A stretch of DNA of 23,869 nt. Origin: a virus. Location of the stretch: positions 1 to 23,869 of IMG/VR virus record IMGVR_UViG_3300037805_000110, one strand, 5' to 3'. Below the pieces are notes generated by a model. That model made no database searches and had not been told where the DNA came from. It saw only the letters and a list, made by a program, of their open reading frames with translations. Both the position numbers and the translations under genes were made by a program. Positions 14,786-22,172 of the stretch are shown here, in pieces; the stretch's first letter is position 1; the number at the start of each line of letters is the position of its first letter.

Positions 14786-16153
14786 CTAGTTCACCTTAAT
14801 TCCGCCAAACTTCTTTTCGCCCTTCGTCTTACCAAATTGAGGCTTCTTAGTAATGTCCGCCTTGACTGGAGCACTCAACTGAACATCCTCTGACACGTTT
14901 GATAATGTCATTCGAGGATAATCAACATTCACCATAAATGACCTCTTATAGTCACTGTACCTATTCTTAATTATAGATATTTTTAACTGACCCATCGCCT
15001 GAAGTTCCTCTGTTGCTACAAGCGCCAACATCATATCGGCAACTGCTGGCAAGCCGAAACTCTCCGCTGTTGCTGTCATGTCAGGATCACTATCATTGAA
15101 GGCACCACGATTCACCTGAGCTGCTGTCCATACAGGCACATCATGCTCAATGGCCAATGCTCTAATCTCCTCAGCAATGGACTTGATGTAGTGATACGAG
15201 TTCTCAGAAGACCCACTGAATCTTGATGAAGCACAAATACCTAGATAATCGATCATGATCACATCTGGCTTGAACTTCTTTTTGATCTGAAGCTCTTTCA
15301 ACAGTGCCTTGAATGTAGCAGCACTGGCACCAGATGTAGGATACTCCTTAATGACCAGTTTACCCTTGATGGTATCAGTCACCCTCTTGAACTTGCCGAG
15401 GTACTCATCCTTCTCCATAGACTCCAGACTATTCACTGGTGTTCTCAGCATATTAGCATCAATACGCTCGGCGATCTTCTCTTCTGCCATCTCCATGGTG
15501 ATATACAACACGTTCTTATGTTGCTTGAGGTAAGAGGCGCCTAAATGACAGAGTGCTAGTGACTTACCAGTGTTCACGCCTGCTAATATGACATTCAGTG
15601 TCTTCTTATGAACACCACCCTTCATGGCCTCATTTAGCTTAGTGAGATCGCACGGCATCACCTCTTCAGCGCGGTGGTAGTACTCATATCGTGACTCAAC
15701 ATCATCACTATAATCATGGCCGATGTGATTGTCAAGAGAGACCGCCAGCGCATCAGATAGTATTCCTGGTAGTGCGGTATTGGGCTTGTCCTCATCATCG
15801 ATGACATTGATGCCCTCCATGATAGCGTTATACACTGCCTTATCACGGATGAACTTATCAGTAGCGTCAATCAACCACTCTTCATCATGGGACTCTTTGG
15901 TGAGCCCTTCAACAACCTCCATTGTGGATGCATATTGCTGCTCATTCAAGGTGTCCAGATCATCGATTGCTATACCCAGAGCATCTATACTTGGCGGCTT
16001 ATTATACTTGATGGTGTGCTTCAACACCGCTTCCACCACTATACGCTCGGGGGTGTCGTGGAAATACTCAGGCTTCAAATGAGCAACAACTCGCTCCATA
16101 TAGGAGGAGTTGTTCAGAAGCTCAGAGATTATAACATTCTCGATATTATTCAT
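14786..16153 (-). CDS. 41: Replicative DNA helicase (gene 41, DnaB-like)
   Basis: 455 aa from the ATG at 16153. An N-terminal helical domain is followed by the RecA-like motor: Walker A GVNTGKSLAL (about residue 193), VLYITMEMAEEKIAERID (motif H1a), DVIMIDYLGI (Walker B) and VPVWTAAQVNR (H3, sensor Gln). KNRYSDYKR near the end fits the arginine-finger region. This is the hexameric helicase that opens the fork for gp43 and works with the primase. The gene follows uvsX and two small genes, as in T4 (uvsX-40-41). A sigma70-like promoter ends 6 nt before the ATG. Confidence 0.93.
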   Translation of the reverse strand: MNNIENVIISELLNNSSYMERVVAHLKPEYFHDTPERIVVEAVLKHTIKYNKPPSIDALGIAIDDLDTLNEQQYASTMEVVEGLTKESHDEEWLIDATDKFIRDKAVYNAIMEGINVIDDEDKPNTALPGILSDALAVSLDNHIGHDYSDDVESRYEYYHRAEEVMPCDLTKLNEAMKGGVHKKTLNVILAGVNTGKSLALCHLGASYLKQHKNVLYITMEMAEEKIAERIDANMLRTPVNSLESMEKDEYLGKFKRVTDTIKGKLVIKEYPTSGASAATFKALLKELQIKKKFKPDVIMIDYLGICASSRFSGSSENSYHYIKSIAEEIRALAIEHDVPVWTAAQVNRGAFNDSDPDMTATAESFGLPAVADMMLALVATEELQAMGQLKISIIKNRYSDYKRSFMVNVDYPRMTLSNVSEDVQLSAPVKADITKKPQFGKTKGEKKFGGIKVN

Positions 16154-16159
16154 CAATAT

Positions 16160-16188
16160 ATTATATCATCCATCTTGTGTCATGTTAA
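16160..16188 (-). promoter_or_regulatory. Sigma70-like promoter for gene 41
   Basis: On the minus strand: TTAACA (16183-16188), 17 nt, TATAAT (16160-16165), with TG one base before the -10. It overlaps the end of the upstream small gene; 6 nt separate TATAAT from the ATG at 16153. Confidence 0.75.
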
Positions 16189-16381
16189 TGAGAAGTTCAC
16201 TGAAATATGTCTGAATAACAGTCTCAACAACAGACTCATCAAAATCCTCAATAATATCACCTTGCTTGTTGGACACATTATAACTAATAGTTATATTACC
16301 ATCATCTGAGGTCTTCATAGTGTCGGGAAACATATGGACCATGATTTCCCCTACTTCTATAGTCACGGGTGTTTCACTCAT
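16166..16381 (-). CDS. Small protein between genes 40 and 41
   Basis: 71 aa. The ATG at 16381 was chosen because GGAGG stands 8 nt upstream and it overlaps the previous stop (ATGA); an earlier start would lie inside the neighbour. The product is acidic and predicted mostly beta at the start (VTIEVGEIMVHMFP). Family not recognised. Confidence 0.65.
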   Translation of the reverse strand: MSETPVTIEVGEIMVHMFPDTMKTSDDGNITISYNVSNKQGDIIEDFDESVVETVIQTYFSELLINMTQDG

Positions 16382-16710
16382 AAGAGATCCTCCACACACT
16401 TAGCCACTAGAAATGGATCGTCAACGCCGTCACTATACAACATATAAGCGGATGGGTCTTCTTTGTCCAACACGTCACCATAAAAGTATATGATGTTATC
16501 AATCGTATCACCGACGCTATCATCTTCAGCAATGAACAAGTTGATATGATCCACACCATACTGGTCTATGGTCAGATTGTGCTTCACTAAGCGAGCCATT
16601 AACCTATTGAGCATCATAGGAAGCATATCTGCCATAATGTCGCTGGTGATCGACTTGACTAGCTCATCATCACCCATCAAGTCGATGTTAATAGGGATGA
16701 AATCACTCAT
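16378..16710 (-). CDS. Gene 40 candidate (by position and size)
   Basis: 110 aa from the ATG at 16710, overlapping the uvsX stop by 8 nt. T4 gene 40, about the same length, lies between uvsX and 41. The product is acidic, with MSDFIPINIDLMGDDELVKS at the start and amphipathic helices (MADMLPMMLNRLMARLVKH). I cannot confirm homology by motif, so the name rests on gene order. Confidence 0.55.
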   Translation of the reverse strand: MSDFIPINIDLMGDDELVKSITSDIMADMLPMMLNRLMARLVKHNLTIDQYGVDHINLFIAEDDSVGDTIDNIIYFYGDVLDKEDPSAYMLYSDGVDDPFLVAKCVEDLL

Positions 16711-17725
16711 CACTTTCAATCACGATCTCAGCACCGTACTGATATCTATTTTTAACCCAGTCAGTGAATGTAGTGTCATCCATAATAGACTGCCAGAACT
16801 CTTCATTATCAGTGTCAGCCCGTCGAACTTTAGACTCCGAACCCTTCTTCATATACCATCCATTAGACGGCTTGGTGATATGACCTGACTCTAAACCAAT
16901 ATCCAACAACCCAGACCACTTATTAATACCCGAACTCATATCAACAACAAACGGAAATTTAGACTTCTCCTTAACAAATCTAGATTTATGAATGTTGATA
17001 GTGAATTTATATCCAGTTATATCCTTTCCAGTCTTCTCTTGTGCTTTACCAATCACAAAAATAGTATTAGCTGAATATGTTACAGCAGTACCGCCTGGAA
17101 TGACATCCTTCGGAAATAACCCCATCTCTTTATAAACATGATTTACCATGAAACACGGTAAATCCTTAGCAGTTAGATGTGGTGTGATAATCCTCAAGAG
17201 TGATCTAATCGCCTTCGCCCTTGAGAGATCCGCTACCGCCTTCTCATCTTGAGCGTCTTCCACCTCTTTCTTGGAAGCTAGATTACCCAACGAATCTACC
17301 AACACAAACACATGATCACCACGTTTAATTTCTTCCAATCGTTTAACTATATCAAACTTTAACTGCTCAACATGCTCTAAAGGAATGTGAAGGATTCTAG
17401 AAGTATCCAATCCGAACGACTCTAGATATTGTGTCGTCACACCAAATTCACAATCATAAAATAAACAAATCGAGTCCTCATATTTATCCTGGTACGCCTT
17501 TAGAGCATACAAAGACAACATCGTTTTAAATGTTTTAGACTCACCGGATAAAACTGTCAATCCAGATGAAATCCCCCCCATTAAATCCCCACTAAACGCA
17601 GCGTTGATAATTGGAACACTCGTTGATATAATATCCTTCTTATTAAATAAAGTAGACTCATCCAGAGTTTGTACCAATTTAATACTACCTGCCTTTCTTA
17701 ATCTATCCAATAATTCACTCATCAT
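16703..17725 (-). CDS. uvsX: UvsX recombinase (RecA-like)
   Basis: 340 aa. GESKTFKT (about residue 60) is the Walker A of the UvsX type, FYDCEFG is the region with the catalytic Glu, and HVFVLVDSLGNLASKK is Walker B with the following loop. MVNHVYKEMGLFPKDVIPGG corresponds to DNA-binding loops. UvsX forms filaments on single-stranded DNA and drives recombination-dependent replication with UvsY and the gp41 helicase. Two ATGs are adjacent (17725 and 17722), with AGGAG 5 and 8 nt upstream. The base composition is visibly more A+T-rich (about 30-38% GC in sampled lines) than gene 41 (about 45%). Confidence 0.93.
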   Translation of the reverse strand: MMSELLDRLRKAGSIKLVQTLDESTLFNKKDIISTSVPIINAAFSGDLMGGISSGLTVLSGESKTFKTMLSLYALKAYQDKYEDSICLFYDCEFGVTTQYLESFGLDTSRILHIPLEHVEQLKFDIVKRLEEIKRGDHVFVLVDSLGNLASKKEVEDAQDEKAVADLSRAKAIRSLLRIITPHLTAKDLPCFMVNHVYKEMGLFPKDVIPGGTAVTYSANTIFVIGKAQEKTGKDITGYKFTINIHKSRFVKEKSKFPFVVDMSSGINKWSGLLDIGLESGHITKPSNGWYMKKGSESKVRRADTDNEEFWQSIMDDTTFTDWVKNRYQYGAEIVIESDE

Positions 17726-18013
17726 TATCTCCTATAATATACCATTCATCATTATTTTTAACCAATCTAGAAATTATCTTTCTAGTTACACCGAACTCCT
17801 CACATGCTTTTTTTTGATACTCTCACGCTCACCCTCTGGAGTCATTATTCTTTTATTTGCGTGCCTCTGTTTACATACCCTACCTCTATAAAAATTCACT
17901 GGAATATCATCATCCGATGTCAATCTAATATTATCTTTACCATCAGTGAACCACATCAACTCATAATTCTTCTTAATAAATTTCAGTCTATTAATGTCCC
18001 CTAGACTTCTCAA
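17715..18013 (-). pseudogene. Homing-endonuclease C-terminal fragment, frameshifted in a run of eight A
   Basis: The frame from 18013 has ELMWFTDGKDNIRLTSDDD and FYRGRVCKQRH, resembling the W-TDG-N-R module that precedes DNA-binding parts in phage homing endonucleases. At a run of eight A (minus strand, 17808-17815) the frame changes and stops. With nine A it continues as ACEEFGVTRKIISRLVKN, a helix-turn-helix-like end, and stops at 17715 inside the first codons of uvsX. No nuclease domain is present. The start at 18013 lies within the gene before it. The segment is as A+T-rich as uvsX, suggesting joint acquisition. Confidence 0.6.
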
Positions 18014-18170
18014 GACGTAAGAATAGTGCCTTCTGGATCACTCTCTCACTATCGTCTCTTGATACATTATCGGAGAAGATCTCATGAGTCACCATAGCAT
18101 CCGCTAGATCTTCTAATAGGGCCGTACGCTTGCCACTCTTTGTCTTTGTCTGTCTCTCTGAACCAATCAT
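17991..18170 (-). CDS. Small basic protein, 59 aa
   Basis: The ATG at 18170 has AAGGAG 6 nt upstream and overlaps the previous stop (ATGA); the longer frame to 18317 is a shadow of the membrane-protein gene. The N-terminus is basic (SERQTKTKSGKR), the rest a charged helix. Family not recognised. Confidence 0.6.
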   Translation of the reverse strand: MIGSERQTKTKSGKRTALLEDLADAMVTHEIFSDNVSRDDSERVIQKALFLRLEKSRGH

Positions 18171-18415
18171 TTCTTCTCCTTCCTTATAAACCTCTTGTGT
18201 ATATACATAGCACTCACCACACCCATTGAGCCTCCTAGACCGATATATGGTATTGATGACCAACCGATCTGAACAACATATAGTAAAGTGGCAACGTCTG
18301 CTACCGCTAGACCCCACGTGGTCAACACTGACCAGTAATAGTATCCATGAACCACGTTCTGTTGCTGAAGGCCCCGAGCAAGTATCAAGATGAATGAAGT
18401 GAATATAAGTATCAT
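18167..18415 (-). CDS. Small membrane protein next to gene 43, Imm-like by position
   Basis: 82 aa from the ATG at 18415, which is preferred over the one at 18436 because a TATAAT box ends 6 nt before it. Three hydrophobic stretches (residues 2-13, 29-48 and 54-70) suggest two or three membrane spans, and the C-terminus is basic (KRFIRKEKK). In T4, imm (83 aa, superinfection immunity, blocks entry of DNA from later phages) lies just downstream of gene 43. Position, length and membrane nature agree; sequence similarity cannot be judged by eye. Confidence 0.55.
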   Translation of the reverse strand: MILIFTSFILILARGLQQQNVVHGYYYWSVLTTWGLAVADVATLLYVVQIGWSSIPYIGLGGSMGVVSAMYIHKRFIRKEKK

Positions 18416-18421
18416 TGATGT

Positions 18422-18427
18422 ATTATA
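18422..18427 (-). promoter_or_regulatory. Extended -10 box for the membrane-protein gene
   Basis: TATAAT with TG one base before it, 6 nt before the ATG at 18415. The -35 region (GATACA at 17 nt) is weak. Confidence 0.5.
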
Positions 18428-18448
18428 ACACATCACACTCGATATGTA

Positions 18449-19372
18449 TCACCCAAAGAACGATTCCAGCGAGACTCTTTTCTCATGAGACCAATCAATA
18501 GCATTCAGCATAAGTTTCAACGGCTTAACGAACGCCTTCTCAAATTGAAGATCCCTATCAATCCACTTGGGATCAAATGCTTCTGGGATGCCATCATGGA
18601 AGCCCATCACATGCGAATGATATGGGTTAGGCTCTTTCAAATATGTGAACACCAGCTTACCACCATCATCAATGGGTGTGATAGTGTCGTTTTCACCCAA
18701 CATCTCATTGTGCGTGATGGCAGCCTTTGAGTTAATGGGAACACCCTTAGATACAGGCACACCATTCTCATAATACTTGGACACACTACTCACACCTCGT
18801 GGCATCCCAATATCCTCAATCGATAGTGTGTCAAACTCCCTCTTCACATCATCAATATAACTAATGAGGTCATCATTTGTCTTGTCCATCATATATCCCA
18901 CACACTCTTTCAGCTTGTCACGAAGGATAGCAGGTGTGGAAGACTTCACGATGTCAAGTCCCATAATCTTCATCTTAGGCTCAGGATACCGCACGCCCTC
19001 AGAGTCATAGACACGTATAGCATATCTCTTCTTGGAGACGAATATGCCGGGTGTACCAATGATTTCTCTGTCTGCTGCTAGGGTTCTCTCGGTTACGTTG
19101 AGATAGTCCATTAGGACCCCGTACATTCGTTCCAGCTCAGGTTCCATCTTCTCAGCAGAGAACTTGGCAAGCATATCGACCACTTTATCAGTGTCGGCAT
19201 TTGGCATGAACTTCTCAACAAGAGGAGACACGTCCATGTAAACGGAATTGTGAACTAATATGTCATTAGCAAAGAAGTTATGGTTATTCTTCACCTCAAT
19301 ATCATATACCCACTCCTCTTTAACACCCAACGACTCAATCTCATAATCACTTATTAGATTCAAAGTATCCAT
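18449..19372 (-). CDS. 43: DNA polymerase C-terminal part with C-half of a split intein
   Basis: 307 aa from its own ATG at 19372. Residues 1-42 are the C-intein: WVYDIEV (block F start) and HNFFANDILVHN (blocks F and G), followed by Ser as the +1 residue. From there SVYMDVSPLVEKF continues the polymerase palm right after YGDTD. FVSKKRYAIRVYD is the KKRY motif, KIMGLDIVKSSTPAI follows, and the protein ends SLESFFG, equal to the clamp-binding end of T4 gp43 (SLDFLFG in RB69). A TAA directly precedes the ATG, so it cannot be read through from the upstream piece. Ligation to the N-part by protein trans-splicing is inferred. Confidence 0.9.
   Translation of the reverse strand: MDTLNLISDYEIESLGVKEEWVYDIEVKNNHNFFANDILVHNSVYMDVSPLVEKFMPNADTDKVVDMLAKFSAEKMEPELERMYGVLMDYLNVTERTLAADREIIGTPGIFVSKKRYAIRVYDSEGVRYPEPKMKIMGLDIVKSSTPAILRDKLKECVGYMMDKTNDDLISYIDDVKREFDTLSIEDIGMPRGVSSVSKYYENGVPVSKGVPINSKAAITHNEMLGENDTITPIDDGGKLVFTYLKEPNPYHSHVMGFHDGIPEAFDPKWIDRDLQFEKAFVKPLKLMLNAIDWSHEKRVSLESFFG
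19247..19372 (-). other. C-intein (IntC) of the split polymerase intein
   Basis: 42 codons. The terminal His-Asn plus Ser+1 are the residues needed for Asn cyclisation and transfer. HNFFANDILVHNS is also, as I recall it, how the known split intein NrdJ-1 ends. Confidence 0.9.
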
Positions 19373-19389
19373 TTATTTTTCTCACAATA

Positions 19390-20278
19390 TTATCCATTTA
19401 TCATCACAATTTCATCACCCTTCCTCAAATCATGGACAGTGCCAGAAATTAACCTCTCTCCTCTACATATCATTATTGAATGATCGCCTGTAATCACCAC
19501 TTCCTTACCACCCGATTTAATCTTGAACATCTCTTTCTTAACTTTATGTGCCATAACATAACTAACATCATTATACTCAATACAGAAGTTATCATTAACA
19601 CTTGCGGCCTTCAGTCCATGCGGTAAGTGTTTGATGAGATTGTCCTTTCCTCGAATCTCAACTTCACCATCGCTATCATTAAATAAATCCTCAATTTTAA
19701 TCCCACCGTAATTTGTAGTTATTACACTATCTCCAACAACACTGTCGGTGTCCCCATAAACACAGTACTTACCGTCAATGGGATGAATCCTCTGGAAGAA
19801 CTCCTCAAGCCCCTTATCCATCCACTTAACTGTAAGTTGACCAGTGTGAGTGATAGCGTTTGCCTGCTCAACATCAAAGTATCGAAAATGTACATTGGCA
19901 ACTGCGCCATATAAACTATTTAACCATTATGTTCGAGAAAACACGCTACCATCTTCTCCGTTCTCTTATGAACTGCTATATGTCACCATATAGATCAGAC
20001 TATATCATCACCCTAATCAATAGGGGCTGGGCGCTTCCACTCACTTGAGTGTACTCCCTCGCGGGATAGTCGTTGCACCTTCCTCAATGAGGCTTGGCTC
20101 AGGATTGTCTACTTGAGAGTTCCCCTGAATTCACCCAGTTATTCGACAGGGGTCACCCCCTGAAGTCACATTATTTTATGATCTTACGAGTCATTTGGGC
20201 ATTCCCAAACAACACTTCTCTGCTACTAGCGTCTTTATAAGCAGCAATCAACTCATCATCACTCATTTCTTCATACAT
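19390..20278 (-). CDS. 43: DNA polymerase palm part, with group I intron, ending in N-half of a split intein
   Basis: Exon 20278-20178 begins with AAGGA then ATG and codes MYEEMSDDELIAAYKDASS to MTRKI. After removal of the intron 19925-20177 the frame continues as KIMLNSLYGAVANVHFRYFD (the polymerase B motif), then ANAITHTGQLTVKW, and reaches the catalytic YGDTD (motif C) at 19758-19744. From Ser at 19743 the sequence is intein: SVVGDSVITTN (block A), VVITGDHSIMI (block B), LRKGDEIVM, stop TAA at 19390. The unspliced message stops 4 nt inside the intron. Both RNA splicing and protein splicing are needed to join the two catalytic Asp motifs. The upstream fingers region is out of frame with this piece. 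Confidence 0.8.
19393..19743 (-). other. N-intein (IntN) of the split polymerase intein
   Basis: 117 codons, starting with Ser1. Block A resembles NrdJ-1 (VGSSEIITRNYG as I recall it, here VGDSVITTNYG). Block B has the conserved Asp-His (GDHS). There is no endonuclease domain. The G+C content in sampled lines is about 30-35%, below the polymerase around it. Confidence 0.88.
19925..20177 (-). ncRNA. Group I intron in the DNA polymerase gene
   Basis: 253 nt without an ORF. P1: exon AAGATCAT pairs with intron GTGACTT (20163-20169) with one bulge, giving the required U.G pair at the 5' site. P2: CAGGGG/CCCCTG. Core: AATCCTGAGCCAAG (Q, 20093-20106), GTGCAACGACTA (R, 20067-20078) and GATATAGTCTGA (S, 19995-20006), with P7 pairing ACTAT/ATAGT. 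P9: CTATAT/ATATAG. Two more hairpins precede the 3' end, GTTC/GAAC and GAGAA/TTCTC. The last base is G (19925). Splicing yields KIMLNSLYGA, matching KILINSLYGA of T4 gp43. The core fits subgroup IA, like the T4 td intron. Confidence 0.93.
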
Positions 20279-20399
20279 ATATTATCCTTATCATATATTT
20301 CATATCCATCAAAATCATTATAGTCAAATTCCGTCAGTTTGTAAACATCAACACCAAGATCCTCTAGTGAGTAGCCGACATGATCACAGAGAGAACCGC
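20279..20399 (-). other. Out-of-frame fingers segment between two polymerase pieces
   Basis: In the frame one base back from the upstream cistron, this stretch codes SGSLCDHVGYSLEDLGVDVY, followed by KLTEFDYNDFDGYEIYDKDN, then stops at about 20266. The frame is lost at a run of four G (20413-20416, minus strand) and again at about 20277. Its downstream half (20281-20340) is only about 22% GC. It may be lost polymerase sequence or the remnant of an inserted element. Confidence 0.5.
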
Positions 20400-21629
20400 T
20401 TATATAGATATACCCCTCTTCATCATCTCCTCTTTGATGGCCTCTTTCTCGGCTTCAGCCTCAAGCATCTTACCTTTATACATCTTACGCTCTTTGAACA
20501 GTCCCTCCACAAGGAACGGGATCATACCCTGCTTCTCTCTAGAGTGCCTAACACCATTAGCCGCTAACGTATACTCAATGGCATCCGTATCAATCTTCTG
20601 AGTGAGAAGATCTTCAATGGTCACATCATCCCTCTTACCCAACTTGGTCTCAGGACTCAGATTGAGTGCTCGCATGATGGATGGATATAGTGATGTCAGA
20701 TCAGCAGACAATAGCCACTTGATCATACCCACACGAGGATTGCCCACATATCCACCAACTACAGTGGTATCGCCAGATGAGTGGCCGTTCTTAGGCACAA
20801 TCACACCGTGCTCCAAGCAATAGTTATAGATCCAAGCATCTGCTGGCACAATGGTACCAAACACTTTATCAAATGGGATCTTGGTCATATAACTGAATGC
20901 GATGCCAATGTCCATAAGACCCATCTTATCGTCAAGGCTCTTGACCAACTGTGTATCTTTCAGGGAGTAGTCGAGAAACTTGTGGTAGTCGTCCTCGTAC
21001 AAGGACATGAGGTCACCATGCTCTTCATATGAAATCTTCTTCTCACCCAGCTCAACATGAGCGATATGATCCAACTTATATGACTCTTGGGCCTTGAATG
21101 TGAACTTTTTATATAGCTCTATGTAGTCAAAGGATGCTATACCCACAAAGTCAATGGATGTCGCCTCTTTACCAAAGCCGTTAGTGAATGTGCGAGTGTT
21201 GACAATTCCCCATGGAGACAGGGATTTAGCATACGGGCCGCCAAGTACCTGTGTGATTCTGTTGTAGATGTATAGGTTATCGAACACATCAATGTTCCAG
21301 CCAGTGATAATGTCGGGATCAATCTCTTTCCACAGTGCCACAAACGACTCTAACAGGGATGCTTCATCATCAAATGCGAGGTATTCACACTCATCACTCT
21401 GCCAAGTGTCATCTCCTAGGCCGAGAACCCAATACTTATCATGCGTTGATGAATGGATAGACACCGCCGTGATTTCGTGGGCAGCATCTTCAGGATATGG
21501 AAATCCACCGCTCCTCACATAACAAGACTCACTGAAGTTTACCCACCTTCCCAATTTTTCATCGTAAACTTCATAATCATCCCTATTGTTTAATCCTTTA
21601 AACTCTCTAATCGTATAATCTCTTTCCAT
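20400..21629 (-). CDS. 43: DNA polymerase exonuclease and palm/fingers part
   Basis: 409 aa. After about 40 residues without a counterpart in T4 gp43 (start MERDYTIREFKGLNN), the sequence joins the family at SGGFPYPEDAAHEITAVSIH. DIITGWNIDVFDNLYIYNR is the Exo II motif, and LDYSLKDTQLVKSL is Exo III. SADLTSLYPSIMRALNLSPET is the palm motif A with the first catalytic Asp. FKERKMYKGKMLEAEAEKEA is the start of the fingers. The frame ends at 20400 after KRGISI. It lacks Exo I, which is in the upstream cistron. The ATG at 21629 overlaps the end of the endonuclease ORF by 40 nt. Confidence 0.85.
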   Translation of the reverse strand: MERDYTIREFKGLNNRDDYEVYDEKLGRWVNFSESCYVRSGGFPYPEDAAHEITAVSIHSSTHDKYWVLGLGDDTWQSDECEYLAFDDEASLLESFVALWKEIDPDIITGWNIDVFDNLYIYNRITQVLGGPYAKSLSPWGIVNTRTFTNGFGKEATSIDFVGIASFDYIELYKKFTFKAQESYKLDHIAHVELGEKKISYEEHGDLMSLYEDDYHKFLDYSLKDTQLVKSLDDKMGLMDIGIAFSYMTKIPFDKVFGTIVPADAWIYNYCLEHGVIVPKNGHSSGDTTVVGGYVGNPRVGMIKWLLSADLTSLYPSIMRALNLSPETKLGKRDDVTIEDLLTQKIDTDAIEYTLAANGVRHSREKQGMIPFLVEGLFKERKMYKGKMLEAEAEKEAIKEEMMKRGISI

Positions 21630-22052
21630 TTATCTCTCAATCTTATTGTTCTATCAATGACATGTTGGTGAGTATATCGGGTCAATAACTCGTTGAACTC
21701 CTCATCCGACCACGATGCGTATTTTCTCCCCATATTCTCCTGTTGGTTATTACTCTTTCCACGTTTGCCTTTGGAAATGGCATCGCCTCGCTTCTTATGA
21801 TCACAATTCCGTAAACTGTTATCAAGTCTACCACACATCTCCTCTTCTGTTAATGACGCGCAATACTCTTTGAGTCTAACACTCTGCTTCTCTCGTTCTT
21901 GGTCGTCTACATATCGAGCTGTTGATGTATCAGACGCTCGTTGTCGCATTGTACCGTCATCATTAGCCCACGATTCACGTATCCCGTCTATAGCAGATGC
22001 TTGTATCATAGCAGCTTCCTCTGGATGATCCTTATTCCACTGCTTTTTGCGT

Positions 22053-22105
22053 TCACTCGCACTCTTTCTATGTTCCTCACCCTTAGGCCCATTCCAATAC
22101 TCATC
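22053..22105 (-). repeat. 53-bp exact direct repeat, copy 1
   Basis: Identical to 22173-22225 at a distance of 120 bp, so the reading frame is kept. It encodes DEYWNGPKGEEHRKSASE. Confidence 0.92.
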
Positions 22106-22172
22106 AGTTCTAATCTTGTCCATCATCCTCTGCACTTCAGCTTCCTCACTTCTCCAATACGCCTTACTGATC

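Noticed and set aside
11624-20416. All frameshifts as simple sequencing errors
   Set aside because: They occur at repeats or homopolymers, which is suspicious, but nearly all fall in endonuclease or mobile sequence while about 15 kb of other genes are intact, and some relics also have large deletions. Raw reads would decide; I kept decay as the main reading and doubt remains for the polymerase site at 20413.
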